55,979 bases of DNA from an uncultured Prevotellaceae bacterium (GTDB lineage Bacteria > Bacteroidota > Bacteroidia > Bacteroidales > Bacteroidaceae): the NCBI GenBank assembly GCA_902800185.1, contig CADCDK010000015.1, forward strand, positions 1 through 55,979, read 5' to 3'. A model generated the notes under the pieces. It saw nothing but the letters and a program-made list of their open reading frames with translations, searched no databases and was not told where the DNA came from. Positions 28,570-37,140 of this stretch are shown piece by piece (the stretch's first letter is position 1; the number at the start of each line of letters is the position of its first letter). Both the position numbers and the translations under genes were made by a program.

Positions 28570-29487
28570 ATGAGACATATAAAGTCTTATATATTGATAA
28601 TCATGACGGCAATGGTGCTCGGAATAACAGGAGTACATGCTCAATCAAAGCAACCCAAGCAAACGCTCGACTTGTTTTGTGGAGCAGGACTTTCCTATTC
28701 AGACACCCATTTTGCGAGGTTATACGATGTATTGCTGAACTTGACCCCAGGAGTCAAACTTAATCTTGGCAACGACTGGCAGATAGCAGGGCAAGCACTC
28801 ATTCCTGTAGTCAACGACTATTATGGAGAGGAGTATGACCGTGTCAGGCTGAGCATGGCGGTTCTGTCGAAGCAACTCCACCTGTGGGACACGCAGCACT
28901 TCAAACTCAGTGCTGGTCTTTTCAGTCAAGAGCGTATCGGTTTTGATTTGAAATGGATGTACCCGGTGACGGACTGGTTGGCATTTAATGCACAAGTAGG
29001 ATACACAGGAGTCTGTAAGACATCACCCAAATGGGAATGCTATCGGTTAGACCGATTATCTTTCCTCGGCGGAACGAATGTGTTTCTCGGCAAATGGAAT
29101 ACTGAATTCCGTGCATACGGAGGCAGATATATATATGGAGACTATGCCGTGTTGGGCGAAGTGATGCGACACTTCAAATACTGCACAGTGAGCCTTTTTG
29201 GCCAAATACAGCAGAAAGGTGCCCGAAACGTCAGCGGATCAAAGAAAAACGGTGGATTTAAGTTCGTGTGGATGTTACCGCCGTATAAAAAATCGAGCAA
29301 GCGTGTGAGGATACGTCCCGCATCCAACTTCCGTCAGGTTTACCGTGCTCACTCTGATGACCAATGGGTGAAGACATACAAGACCGACCCGGAAGAGAAC
29401 GAGCGCGAGGGCAACTTCAATCCCGAGAAAGTGCGCTGGGGTGCTAACTTAATAGGAATAGGAGGGAACTATGGTACTGCTAAATAA
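28570..29487 (+). CDS. exported YjbH-like barrel protein (first of the pair)
   Basis: A 305-residue protein with a signal peptide (about 1-25, ends VHAQ). I start at ATG 28570; the TTG three bases earlier is less likely. Its strands (LDLFCGAGLSYSDTHFARLY, VKLNLGNDWQIAGQALIPVV, LSMAVLSKQLHLWDTQHFKL) resemble the C-terminal half of YjbH-family outer-membrane proteins, while the next gene resembles the N-terminal half. The C-terminus is basic (KKSSKRVRIRPASNF). YjbH proteins are linked to exopolysaccharide export or modification in other bacteria. It overlaps the next gene by 17 nt. The family assignment of this half is weaker than for the second gene. Confidence 0.65.
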   Translation: MRHIKSYILIIMTAMVLGITGVHAQSKQPKQTLDLFCGAGLSYSDTHFARLYDVLLNLTPGVKLNLGNDWQIAGQALIPVVNDYYGEEYDRVRLSMAVLSKQLHLWDTQHFKLSAGLFSQERIGFDLKWMYPVTDWLAFNAQVGYTGVCKTSPKWECYRLDRLSFLGGTNVFLGKWNTEFRAYGGRYIYGDYAVLGEVMRHFKYCTVSLFGQIQQKGARNVSGSKKNGGFKFVWMLPPYKKSSKRVRIRPASNFRQVYRAHSDDQWVKTYKTDPEENEREGNFNPEKVRWGANLIGIGGNYGTAK

Positions 29488-30220
29488 ACAAAAAGCAACA
29501 CTTTTAGCCCTATTGCTGATACTGAGCATCACACTGAGTGCACAACAGTACACTGGGTTTTCTGGACTGATTCATACGCCTACGGCAGATATGGACAGTG
29601 CAGTTTCGGTACGCTTGGGAGGACACTTTCTGAACAAAGAATTCACACCGGATAAATTCAGATTAGATGGTGAGAAGTACAATACAGGGAGTTTCTACAT
29701 GTCCATCACACCGTTCAAGTGGATAGAATTGGGTTATACCATTACCCTGATGAAATTCCACAAGGACTTAAAAGCAGAGAATAAAACTGGTTATTACTCC
29801 AAAGACCGGTATTTCTCACTTAAGGTGCAACCCATTCAAGAGCGCAAGTGGTGGCCCTCAGTGGCATTAGGCTCTAACGACTTTTGGGGACAACGCGACG
29901 GAGAATCTGGAAGTTTCTACTTTCGCAACTTCTACTTGGCGCTGTCGAAACATTACGAGGTCTTTGACCAAACAATAGGTGTCCATTTGGCATATCGCCA
30001 TTGGGCAAAAGATTTTAACAAGAAATGGAATGGTCCAGTAGGTGGACTGACTTTTCAGCCAAGCTTTGCAAAAGAGCTACGACTGATTGGTGAATATGAT
30101 GGCGATGGCGTGAATGTAGGAGCAGACTACTTGCTCTTCAAGCATTTCCTCATACAGGCGGCAATGCAGCGCGGACGCTATTTCTCTGGGGGCATGTGTC
30201 TCACATTGAATCTATTGTAA
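29471..30220 (+). CDS. YjbH-family outer-membrane protein (second of the pair)
   Basis: A 249-residue protein with a signal peptide (about 1-24, ends LSAQ). The mature start GFSGLIHTPTADMDSAVSVR is the classic opening of YjbH-family proteins (GxxGLIxTPTAxM), followed by ITPFKWIELGYTITLMKF, PSVALGSNDFWG and RLIGEYDGDGVNVGADYLLF, all typical. It is only about a third the length of a full YjbH (about 700 residues), so the domain is split over two genes here. It overlaps the preceding gene by 17 nt and is followed 47 nt later by a lipoprotein gene. Confidence 0.8.
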   Translation: MVLLNKQKATLLALLLILSITLSAQQYTGFSGLIHTPTADMDSAVSVRLGGHFLNKEFTPDKFRLDGEKYNTGSFYMSITPFKWIELGYTITLMKFHKDLKAENKTGYYSKDRYFSLKVQPIQERKWWPSVALGSNDFWGQRDGESGSFYFRNFYLALSKHYEVFDQTIGVHLAYRHWAKDFNKKWNGPVGGLTFQPSFAKELRLIGEYDGDGVNVGADYLLFKHFLIQAAMQRGRYFSGGMCLTLNLL

Positions 30221-30267
30221 ATAACATTAAAGTAAATATTAATTTTTAATCAAAACAAACAAACAAA

Positions 30268-31551
30268 ATGAAAAAAGGTTTATTGAAAGTAGCTTTCTTC
30301 GGATTGCTGTTAGGAGGTTTGTTCACAATGACCTCCTGTCATGAGTCTCCTGCTGCAGCCGGCACTGACACTCCTGAAATTCGTGAGGTTCTGAACACCA
30401 TCAGTGGTACCATTCTGGGTTCTGACGGTATTGCTATTGCTAATCAGACAGTACAAGTTACTGATGTCAATGGTACGGTTTACACAGCCAGAACAGACGC
30501 TAACGGTTACTTCATCATCGACGGACTGAAGGCTGGTAGCTACACTGTGACTGTTCCTAACAACCCCAACTATGTTGACTTCTCCAAGACTATTGAGCTT
30601 GGCAATGCCAACAAAACTGGTGACGTTCAGGTATTGAGCATTGTCATGACAAAGAAGACTGAGGTGATTGCGAACATCAGCCTTGAGACTGGTACTGCTG
30701 GTACAGGTGAAGAGACCACATCTGAGACCGTACTGAACAATACCGACACAGATGTTAACGCTGATGACTCTAAGATCGACGTAAACATTTCTGTTGGCGC
30801 TGGTACCATTGCTTCTGCTGGTGGTGTTAACATTACTGACGAAACCATCGTTGTTACTCCGTTCTATGATGAGAGTGCAGCTACAACCCGTGCTACATCG
30901 GTTACTTCTGCCCTGTACTACGGTCTGTACATCCACTTCGCCAGCGGTCGTAGCATCCAGAACGTAACATTGTCTAAGCCCATCACCATCACCTTCGATG
31001 TTGACGGTTCTTTGGTGAACTCTATGTATGTGAAGATGCTTAACTTCAACAATGGTACTTTCGAAAGACTTGATAATGGTGTAGAGTGGAACGCTGCTGC
31101 TGGAAAGATTACCATTACAACCACCAAGCTCGGTTACTTCGGACTGTACTTCGATGTTAATGAAGTATCTCAGAATGCTGAAGAGAAACTCACTATCTCT
31201 AACCCGTCCATTACCGGTCCTGTTGCTAACCCCACTGTGAACTACATTTACAAGGTTGGTGCTAAGTTGACCACTGGTGTTGGTGGCGCATATGCAAAGG
31301 CATTCTTGAAGAACTGGATCATCCGTCAGCACGGTCGTGCAAGCGTAGCCAGCATTCCTGGTAAGTATACGGTGAACGTAACTCTGCCCAGCGAGAACTG
31401 GTCTATCTATGCTACTGGTAAGCAGGCATTCACCAAGTACACCTACACATCTCTTGGTGCAAGCTACGGAGCAGACGTTTATGGCGCAGCTGTTATCAGC
31501 TACTCAATTTCAGAGCGCAGGACTCACTCTGGCGGTATTGTAAACGACTAA
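30268..31551 (+). CDS. lipoprotein with a carboxypeptidase-regulatory-like domain
   Basis: A 427-residue lipoprotein: signal ending FTMTSC with lipid-bearing Cys24. Residues about 43-125 form a carboxypeptidase-regulatory-like fold (ISGTILGSDGIAIANQTVQV, TDANGYFIIDGLKAGSYTVT). The rest (130-427) is Thr/Ser/Val-rich beta structure that I do not recognise. There is no type IX tail. It uses the codon bias of highly expressed genes, like the OmpA protein upstream. Third gene after the YjbH-like pair and probably in the same transcript; perhaps a surface lipoprotein that works with those barrels. Function unknown. Confidence 0.75.
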   Translation: MKKGLLKVAFFGLLLGGLFTMTSCHESPAAAGTDTPEIREVLNTISGTILGSDGIAIANQTVQVTDVNGTVYTARTDANGYFIIDGLKAGSYTVTVPNNPNYVDFSKTIELGNANKTGDVQVLSIVMTKKTEVIANISLETGTAGTGEETTSETVLNNTDTDVNADDSKIDVNISVGAGTIASAGGVNITDETIVVTPFYDESAATTRATSVTSALYYGLYIHFASGRSIQNVTLSKPITITFDVDGSLVNSMYVKMLNFNNGTFERLDNGVEWNAAAGKITITTTKLGYFGLYFDVNEVSQNAEEKLTISNPSITGPVANPTVNYIYKVGAKLTTGVGGAYAKAFLKNWIIRQHGRASVASIPGKYTVNVTLPSENWSIYATGKQAFTKYTYTSLGASYGADVYGAAVISYSISERRTHSGGIVND

Positions 31552-31610
31552 ACAAAAGGTCATGCATCTGCATGAAAATGTAGATTAAAATAAAAAAGTG
31601 GTGCAAAAGT

Positions 31611-31641
31611 TTGGCAGTTTCAGAAAAACTCCGTATCTTTG
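31611..31641 (+). promoter_or_regulatory. promoter of tRNA-Val(TAC), second copy
   Basis: TTG (31611-31613), 20 nt, TATCTTTG (31634-31641), followed by CACCGC. Confidence 0.85.
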
Positions 31642-31658
31642 CACCGCTTTTTTAGCAA

Positions 31659-31733
31659 GGGCGTTTAGCTCAGCTGGTTTAGAGCATCTGCCTTACAAGC
31701 AGAGGGTCGGCGGTTCGAATCCGTCAACGCCCA
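31659..31733 (+). tRNA. tRNA-Val (anticodon TAC), copy 2
   Basis: Same 75 nt as the copy at 28321, from GGGCGTT to discriminator A. Unlike copy 1, CCA follows directly (31734-31736). Own promoter upstream, own terminator downstream. Confidence 0.96.
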
Positions 31734-31738
31734 CCACG

Positions 31739-31776
31739 AAGTCCTGTAGCATCACGTGCTACAGGACTTTTGTTTG
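31739..31776 (+). terminator. terminator after tRNA-Val copy 2
   Basis: AAGTCCTGTAGCA (31739-31751) pairs with TGCTACAGGACTT (31757-31769), a perfect 13-bp stem, followed by TTGTTTG. Confidence 0.85.
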
Positions 31777-31815
31777 TCGATTCTTCTACTTCGTCCAAAA
31801 CCTGTAGTTTTTATT

Positions 31816-31845
31816 TTGTTTATTCAGAAATTCTTTGTAATTTTG
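31816..31845 (+). promoter_or_regulatory. promoter of purB
   Basis: TTG (31816-31818), 19 nt, TAATTTTG (31838-31845), 25 nt before the start codon. Confidence 0.7.
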
Positions 31846-31870
31846 CGGCCAAAACAATACGTATTAGTTT

Positions 31871-33217
31871 ATGGAACTCAATCTATTGACCGCCATTTCG
31901 CCTATTGACGGTCGTTATCGGGGTAAAACAGAGAATCTTGCAGCGTATTTTTCAGAGTATGCACTCATTCGTTATCGCATACGTGTAGAGATCGAGTACT
32001 TCATCGCGCTCTGCGAGCTTCCTTTGCCGCAACTTGCCAGCTTCGATGCCACCTTGTTTCCACGTTTGCGTTCTATCTATGAGAACTTCTCGGAAACTGA
32101 CGCCCAGCGCGTGAAGGACATTGAGCAAGTGACGAACCACGATGTCAAGGCTGTAGAATACTATATCAAAGAGCAGTTCGACAAGATTGGCGGCCTCGAT
32201 GCCTACAAAGAGTTCATCCACTTCGGTTTAACTTCCCAGGACATCAACAACACCAGCGTTCCCCTTTCCATTAAAGAGGCTCTTGAGCAAGTCTATTATC
32301 CATTGTTGGAGGAGCTCATCGAACAGCTCCACGACTACGCCGAGGAATGGAAAGCTGTTCCCATGCTTGCCAAGACCCATGGCCAGCCCGCCTCCCCCAC
32401 CCGTCTGGGCAAAGAGGTAATGGTCTTTGTCTATCGTTTGGAGGAACAGCTGCGTGCATTGAAGGATACCCCCATTACCGCTAAGTTTGGCGGTGCCACT
32501 GGCAACAACAATGCTCACCATGTGGCCTACCCCACCATCAACTGGCGCGAGTTTGGCAATCACTTTGTCAGCGAGAAGCTGGGGCTTGAGCGCGAACAAT
32601 TCACCACACAGATTAGCAACTACGACTGGCTGGCAGGGCTTTTCGATGCTATGCGACGCATCAACACCATCATCATAGACCTCGACCGTGACTTCTGGAT
32701 GTATATCTCCATGGACTATTTCAAACAGAAGATTAAGGCAGGAGAGGTTGGTTCCAGTGCCATGCCCCACAAGGTGAACCCCATTGACTATGAGAATTCC
32801 GAGGGCAACCTTGGCATGGCCAACGCTGTCTTGACATTTTTGGCACAGAAATTGCCTGTAAGCCGTTTACAGCGTGACCTCACCGACTCTACGGTGCTTC
32901 GCAACGTCGGTGTACCCATGGGGCACAGCCTCATTGCCCTCCATAGCACACTCAAGGGGCTGCGTAAGCTCATCCTGAACGAAGAGCGCATCCAGGCCGA
33001 TCTCGAGAATACATGGGCAGTGGTGGCCGAAGCCATTCAGACCATCCTCCGTCGGGAGGGTTATCCCCACCCTTACGAGGCACTGAAAGCCCTCACACGC
33101 ACCAACCAAAAGATAACGGAACAGAGCATCCATGAGTTCATCCAGCAGTTAGAAGTCAGCGAACCTGTGAAGGAAGAGCTGATGGCTATCACACCTGGGA
33201 ACTATACCGGAATATAA
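31871..33217 (+). CDS. purB: adenylosuccinate lyase
   Basis: Catalyses two purine steps: SAICAR to AICAR plus fumarate, and adenylosuccinate to AMP plus fumarate. The 448 residues match the family. Visible motifs: ISPIDGRYR at the N-terminus, TSQDINNTSVPL, AKTHGQPASPT (catalytic His), and the signature GSSAMPHKVNPIDYENSEGN with the mobile Ser loop. It has its own promoter. A tandem 9-bp repeat begins right at its stop codon. Confidence 0.96.
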   Translation: MELNLLTAISPIDGRYRGKTENLAAYFSEYALIRYRIRVEIEYFIALCELPLPQLASFDATLFPRLRSIYENFSETDAQRVKDIEQVTNHDVKAVEYYIKEQFDKIGGLDAYKEFIHFGLTSQDINNTSVPLSIKEALEQVYYPLLEELIEQLHDYAEEWKAVPMLAKTHGQPASPTRLGKEVMVFVYRLEEQLRALKDTPITAKFGGATGNNNAHHVAYPTINWREFGNHFVSEKLGLEREQFTTQISNYDWLAGLFDAMRRINTIIIDLDRDFWMYISMDYFKQKIKAGEVGSSAMPHKVNPIDYENSEGNLGMANAVLTFLAQKLPVSRLQRDLTDSTVLRNVGVPMGHSLIALHSTLKGLRKLILNEERIQADLENTWAVVAEAIQTILRREGYPHPYEALKALTRTNQKITEQSIHEFIQQLEVSEPVKEELMAITPGNYTGI

Positions 33218-33219
33218 GT

Positions 33220-33270
33220 CTTATGAGACCCATGGGCCCTATGGGACCTATAGGACCTATATGCCCTAAA
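33220..33270. repeat. 9-bp tandem repeat after purB
   Basis: From the purB stop onward the sequence reads as five to six units of 9 bp with the consensus CCTATRGGA (CTTATGAGA, CCCATGGGC, CCTATGGGA, CCTATAGGA, CCTATATGC). The same unit is found at 37977-38033 at the end of lolD. Confidence 0.8.
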
Positions 33271-33337
33271 AAAGAAAATAAAATTGTGACCGTGAGGTCA
33301 ATTAATCATAGTAAAAGGTAAAAAACAAGAAAGTAAA

Positions 33338-33343
33338 AAGGAG
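33338..33343 (+). promoter_or_regulatory. strong Shine-Dalgarno site
   Basis: AAGGAG, 8 nt before ATG 33352. Most genes in this window lack such a site. Confidence 0.6.
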
Positions 33344-33351
33344 AATCTATT

Positions 33352-34698
33352 ATGGATTTTGAATTAGAGAACAAAACACAAGGAGAATCTGCAGAGCAGA
33401 ATGAAGGTAACCGCGAAGGCTATAACAGACCTGCAGGCAATTACCAGAGAGACTATCGGGCAGGCAACAAGCCTCAGCGCCCACGTATTCACACACAGCG
33501 CGCTTACAACAGCGACTACAACACACACAGCGACGAAGGCAGCTTCCGTCCCGAGGGTTTCGGTGCAGGACTGCAGTCCAATCCCCGTCAGGGAGGCTAT
33601 CGTCCCCGTTTCAACAATGCACAAGGTGGCTATCAGCCCCGTCAGGGTGGTTACCAACCCCGTCAGCAGGGCTATCGTCCCCGTTTCAATAATGATGGCG
33701 AGCAGGGAGGCTATCAGCCCCGCCAGGGCTACCAGCCTCGTCAAGGTGGCTTCCGTCCCCGTTACAACGGTGATGGCGAGCAGGGAGGCTATCAGCCCCG
33801 CCAGCAAGGTGGTTATCAGCAGCGCGGCTATCAGCCCCGTCAGCAGGGAGGATTCCAGCGTGGTGGCTACCAGCAGCGTCCGCAGCAGGGAGGATTCCGT
33901 CCCCGTCCGGGTTATGACCCCAATGCCAAGTATAGCTTGAAGAAGCGCATCGAGTACAGTGAGGCTCACATCGACCCCAACGAACCGGTGCGTCTGAACA
34001 AATTCCTCGCCAATGCCGGTGTATGCTCACGTCGTGAGGCCGATGAGTTTATCCAGGCAGGAGTCGTTACCGTCAATGGTACTGTTGTTACGGAGCTGGG
34101 CACCAAGGTGAAGCGCACTGATACCGTGATGTTCCACGACCAACCCGTAACGATGGAGAAGAAGGTTTATGTGCTTCTGAACAAGCCCAAAGACTATGTC
34201 ACCACCAGCGATGACCCGCAACAGCGCAAGACTGTCATGGACCTGGTGAAGGACGCATGTCCCGAGCGCATCTACCCTGTTGGCCGTCTCGACCGCAACA
34301 CGACGGGTGTGCTTCTGCTCACCAATGACGGCGATCTCGCCTCTAAGCTCACCCATCCGAAGTTCCTCAAGAAGAAGGTTTACCACGTTCATCTTGACAA
34401 GAACGTTACCGCCCATGACCTCCAGCAGATTGCCGAGGGCATTGAGCTCGAGGATGGTCCCATCCGCGCCGATGCCGTTGAATATGCCAGCGAAACCGAC
34501 AAGAAGCAGATTGGCATTGAGATCCACAGCGGAAAGAACCGCATTGTGCGCCGTATCTTTGAGCACTTAGGCTATCGGGTCACCAAGCTCGACCGCGTAC
34601 AGTTTGCCGGACTCACCAAGAAAGCACTCCGCCGTGGCGACTGGCGTTTCCTGACAGAGAAGGAAGTCGAGATGCTGCGCATGGGAGCTTACGAATAA
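33352..34698 (+). CDS. RluB/RsuA-family pseudouridine synthase with a repetitive basic N-terminal tail
   Basis: A 448-residue protein. Residues 200-445 are a normal RsuA/RluB-type enzyme: an S4 domain ([20 protein letters not shown]), then the catalytic domain with the active Asp in [22 protein letters not shown] at its start and [12 protein letters not shown] near its end. It would modify a uridine in rRNA, probably 23S. Residues 1-195 are a long low-complexity tail of Gly, Arg, Gln, Tyr and Pro with repeats such as GGYQPRQ and GYRPRFN, resembling RGG-type RNA-binding regions. An unusually good AAGGAG site lies 8 nt before the ATG. Confidence 0.92.
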   Translation: MDFELENKTQGESAEQNEGNREGYNRPAGNYQRDYRAGNKPQRPRIHTQRAYNSDYNTHSDEGSFRPEGFGAGLQSNPRQGGYRPRFNNAQGGYQPRQGGYQPRQQGYRPRFNNDGEQGGYQPRQGYQPRQGGFRPRYNGDGEQGGYQPRQQGGYQQRGYQPRQQGGFQRGGYQQRPQQGGFRPRPGYDPNAKYSLKKRIEYSEAHIDPNEPVRLNKFLANAGVCSRREADEFIQAGVVTVNGTVVTELGTKVKRTDTVMFHDQPVTMEKKVYVLLNKPKDYVTTSDDPQQRKTVMDLVKDACPERIYPVGRLDRNTTGVLLLTNDGDLASKLTHPKFLKKKVYHVHLDKNVTAHDLQQIAEGIELEDGPIRADAVEYASETDKKQIGIEIHSGKNRIVRRIFEHLGYRVTKLDRVQFAGLTKKALRRGDWRFLTEKEVEMLRMGAYE

Positions 34699-34717
34699 AA
34701 GTTCATCACACATAGTT

Positions 34718-34753
34718 ATAATTATCAATTGTCAATTGCCAATTATCAATTAC
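34718..34753. repeat. AATTATCAATTGTCAATT-type intergenic repeat
   Basis: Three to four tandem 9-10-bp units of the form AATTATC/AATTGTC/AATTGCC just before asnS. Such runs are familiar between genes in Bacteroidota and often give false open frames with 'NWQLTIDN'-like peptides. Confidence 0.65.
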
Positions 34754-34756
34754 AGA

Positions 34757-36205
34757 ATGGACGCAATGAAACGTACAAAGGTTATAGACGCACTGGCGCG
34801 TACCGATTATGGTACGCCCATCTGCGTCAAGGGATGGGTACGCACCCATCGCAACAGCAAGGCAGTGGACTTCATTGCCCTGAACGATGGTTCGACCATC
34901 AAGAACATCCAGCTCGTGGTTGATCTCGAGAAGTTCGATGCCGAGTTGCTCAAGCAGGTAACCACCGGTTCCTGCATCAAGGCCGAGGGCACACTCGTTG
35001 AGAGCCAAGGAGCAGGACAGGCTTCCGAGATTCAGTGTACCAGCATTGAGATTTATGGTCTTTGCGGCAACGACTACCCCATGCAGAAGAAGGGCCAGTC
35101 CTTTGAGGTGATGCGCAAGAATGCACACCTGCGCCTGCGCACCAACACATTCGGTGCCGTTATGCGCATTCGCCACAACATGGCCATCGCCATCCACAAG
35201 TACTTCCATGAGCACGGCTTCTTCTATTTCCACTCACCGCTCATCACCGCCAGCGACTGCGAAGGTGCCGGCAACATGTTCCAGGTGACCACCAAGAACC
35301 TCTACGACCTGAAGAAGGACGAGAATGGCAAGATCATCTACGATGATGACTTCTTCGGTGAGCAGACCTCTCTCACCGTTTCCGGACAGCTTGAGGGTGA
35401 GCTCGGTGCTACCGCCTTGGGAGCCATCTACACCTTTGGTCCCACCTTCCGTGCCGAGAACTCCAACACCCCTCGCCACCTCGCTGAGTTCTGGATGATT
35501 GAGCCCGAGGTCGCCTTCCTCGACCAAGAGGAACTCATGGATCTGGAGGAAGACTTCATCAAGTACTGCGTGCGTTGGGCTCTTGACAATTGCAAGGACG
35601 ATCTCGAGTTCCTGAACAAGATGATCGACAAGACGCTCATCGAGCGACTGCAGGGTGTTCTCAAGGAGGAGTTTGTGCGCCTGCCCTACACCAAGGGTAT
35701 TGAGATCCTGCAGGATGCCATCAAGAACGGCAAGAAGTTCGAGTTCCCCTGCAACTGGGGCGACGACCTTGCCAGCGAGCATGAGCGCTACCTCGTTGAG
35801 GAGCACTTCAAGAAGCCCGTCATCATGACCGACTACCCCCGCGAGTTCAAGTCGTTCTACATGAAGCAGAACGAGGACACCGCCGATGGAGGTTCCATCG
35901 GCTATCGTGGCGCCGTGGCACCCGGACCGACCATGCAGGGCACCGACGTGCTGTTCCCGCAGATTGGCGAGATTATCGGTGGTTCCGTGCGTGAAGAGAG
36001 CTATGACAAGCTCATGAGCGAAGTGGAGCGCCGTCAGATGGACACCACCCACCTGTGGTGGTATCTCGATACCCGTCGCTACGGTTCCTGCCCGCACGCA
36101 GGCTTCGGTCTTGGCTTCGAGCGTCTCATACTCTTCGTCACAGGTATGCAGAACATCCGCGATGTCATTCCCTTCCCGCGCACACCGAAGAACGCCGAGT
36201 TCTAA
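34757..36205 (+). CDS. asnS: asparaginyl-tRNA synthetase
   Basis: Charges tRNA-Asn. A class II enzyme of 482 residues with an OB-fold anticodon-binding domain (about 15-110) and the catalytic domain after it: [20 protein letters not shown] (motif 2) and [15 protein letters not shown] (motif 3). The start is ATG 34757; an in-frame TTG at 34736 lies inside an intergenic repeat, and ATG 34766 is possible. It follows the pseudouridine synthase by 58 nt, with the repeat filling the gap. Confidence 0.95.
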   Translation: MDAMKRTKVIDALARTDYGTPICVKGWVRTHRNSKAVDFIALNDGSTIKNIQLVVDLEKFDAELLKQVTTGSCIKAEGTLVESQGAGQASEIQCTSIEIYGLCGNDYPMQKKGQSFEVMRKNAHLRLRTNTFGAVMRIRHNMAIAIHKYFHEHGFFYFHSPLITASDCEGAGNMFQVTTKNLYDLKKDENGKIIYDDDFFGEQTSLTVSGQLEGELGATALGAIYTFGPTFRAENSNTPRHLAEFWMIEPEVAFLDQEELMDLEEDFIKYCVRWALDNCKDDLEFLNKMIDKTLIERLQGVLKEEFVRLPYTKGIEILQDAIKNGKKFEFPCNWGDDLASEHERYLVEEHFKKPVIMTDYPREFKSFYMKQNEDTADGGSIGYRGAVAPGPTMQGTDVLFPQIGEIIGGSVREESYDKLMSEVERRQMDTTHLWWYLDTRRYGSCPHAGFGLGFERLILFVTGMQNIRDVIPFPRTPKNAEF

Positions 36206-36254
36206 CGTGCGCACCATCTCACGAACATTTAACAAACATCAAATAACAGAAAGT

Positions 36255-37082
36255 ATGAGAAAAATTTTATTTCTATGCAGCATGTTTCTTCTGACAGTAG
36301 GCACAGTCTCTGCCCAGGAAGACAAGAACATTTTTGAGCACCTTGGTGTGTCTGTTGGTGTGGGTAGCACCGGCGTTACATTCGACCTGTCAACCCACGT
36401 AACAGACTATGTAGGCATCCGTGCGGGTGTGGACTACATGCCTGAATTCAAGTACAAGACCCACATCAAGATACCCGGAGTGGCAGAACGCCAGAACGAT
36501 TATAACCAGCTTCGTCAGTACTATCCTGAGCTGCCCGCAACCAACTTCCCCGAGAAGGTGGATATCGAAGGTAAGTTGACAAACTTCACCGGTCATGTTC
36601 TGTTCGACCTGTATGCCAGCAAGAAGTGCGACTGGCACCTCACATTAGGTGCCTACTTCGGTCAGCAGAACGTAGCAAACATCTACACCACAGATGACAG
36701 CCAACTGGCAGGTGCCGCTGAGTTCAACCAGATTATCACCAACGACCCCACCACCTACCCCAATTTCCAGAAGATTGGTGTTGCCCTGGGCGACTTCTTC
36801 CTGGAGCCCGATGCTGACGGTCATGTCTCCGCTCAGGTGAAGGTACACCGTGTACGTCCCTATGTAGGTATTGGCTACGGCCGTTCTGTTCCCAAGAACC
36901 ATCGTCTGGGCATTCAGGCCGACCTTGGCGTTTACTTCTGGGGTACCCCGAAGGTTTACTGTCAGGGTAAGGAACTGAAGAAAGAGGATGTTGGCAACAG
37001 CGATGGCGGTTTCATGAAGACCCTGACCAAGATCAAGGGTTATCCCGCACTGACCGTCCGTCTGGTAGGAAAGATCCTGTAA
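36255..37082 (+). CDS. exported outer-membrane beta-barrel-like protein, function unknown
   Basis: A 275-residue protein with signal peptide 1-20 (ends VSAQ). The start is ATG 36255; a longer frame runs back into asnS but without a signal peptide. It alternates hydrophobic strands (GVSVGVGSTGVTFDLSTHVT, GHVLFDLYASKKCDWHLTLG, VRPYVGIGYGRSV, GIQADLGVYFWG) and ends in LTVRLVGKIL, as expected for a small outer-membrane barrel. I do not recognise the family. It begins 49 nt after asnS and may be read through from it. Confidence 0.7.
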   Translation: MRKILFLCSMFLLTVGTVSAQEDKNIFEHLGVSVGVGSTGVTFDLSTHVTDYVGIRAGVDYMPEFKYKTHIKIPGVAERQNDYNQLRQYYPELPATNFPEKVDIEGKLTNFTGHVLFDLYASKKCDWHLTLGAYFGQQNVANIYTTDDSQLAGAAEFNQIITNDPTTYPNFQKIGVALGDFFLEPDADGHVSAQVKVHRVRPYVGIGYGRSVPKNHRLGIQADLGVYFWGTPKVYCQGKELKKEDVGNSDGGFMKTLTKIKGYPALTVRLVGKIL

Positions 37083-37093
37083 AAGATAGAGAT

Positions 37094-37140
37094 GAAAAAA
37101 AGAATTCGGCTTCTGTGATAAACTTCACAGAAGCCGAATT
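37094..37140 (-). terminator. terminator of cvfB, containing its stop codon
   Basis: AATTCGGCTTCTGTG (37103-37117) pairs perfectly with CACAGAAGCCGAATT (37126-37140). On the minus strand the stem is followed by a T-run (complement of 37094-37100). The cvfB stop codon (37127-37125) lies at the edge of the stem. Confidence 0.85.

Noticed and set aside
30310-31332. 340-codon open frame antisense to the lipoprotein gene
   Set aside because: Ser/Val/Asn-rich artefact opposite a highly biased coding strand; no motif.
31561-31574. CATGCA-TC-TGCATG palindrome after the lipoprotein gene
   Set aside because: Short stem, too small a loop and no T-run; not a credible terminator.
33287-33300. TGACC-N4-GGTCA palindrome before the pseudouridine synthase gene
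   Set aside because: Only 5 bp per arm and single; could be an operator but is within chance for this length of sequence.
33364-33969. Antisense frame and apparent DNA repeat array in the pseudouridine synthase gene
   Set aside because: The repeats follow GGYQPRQ codons of the tail; there are no constant spacers, so it is not a CRISPR array.
35234-36235. 333-codon open frame antisense to asnS
   Set aside because: It is the mirror of a GC-biased, conserved gene; its Leu/Val/Glu-rich sequence is an artefact of the asnS codon pattern.
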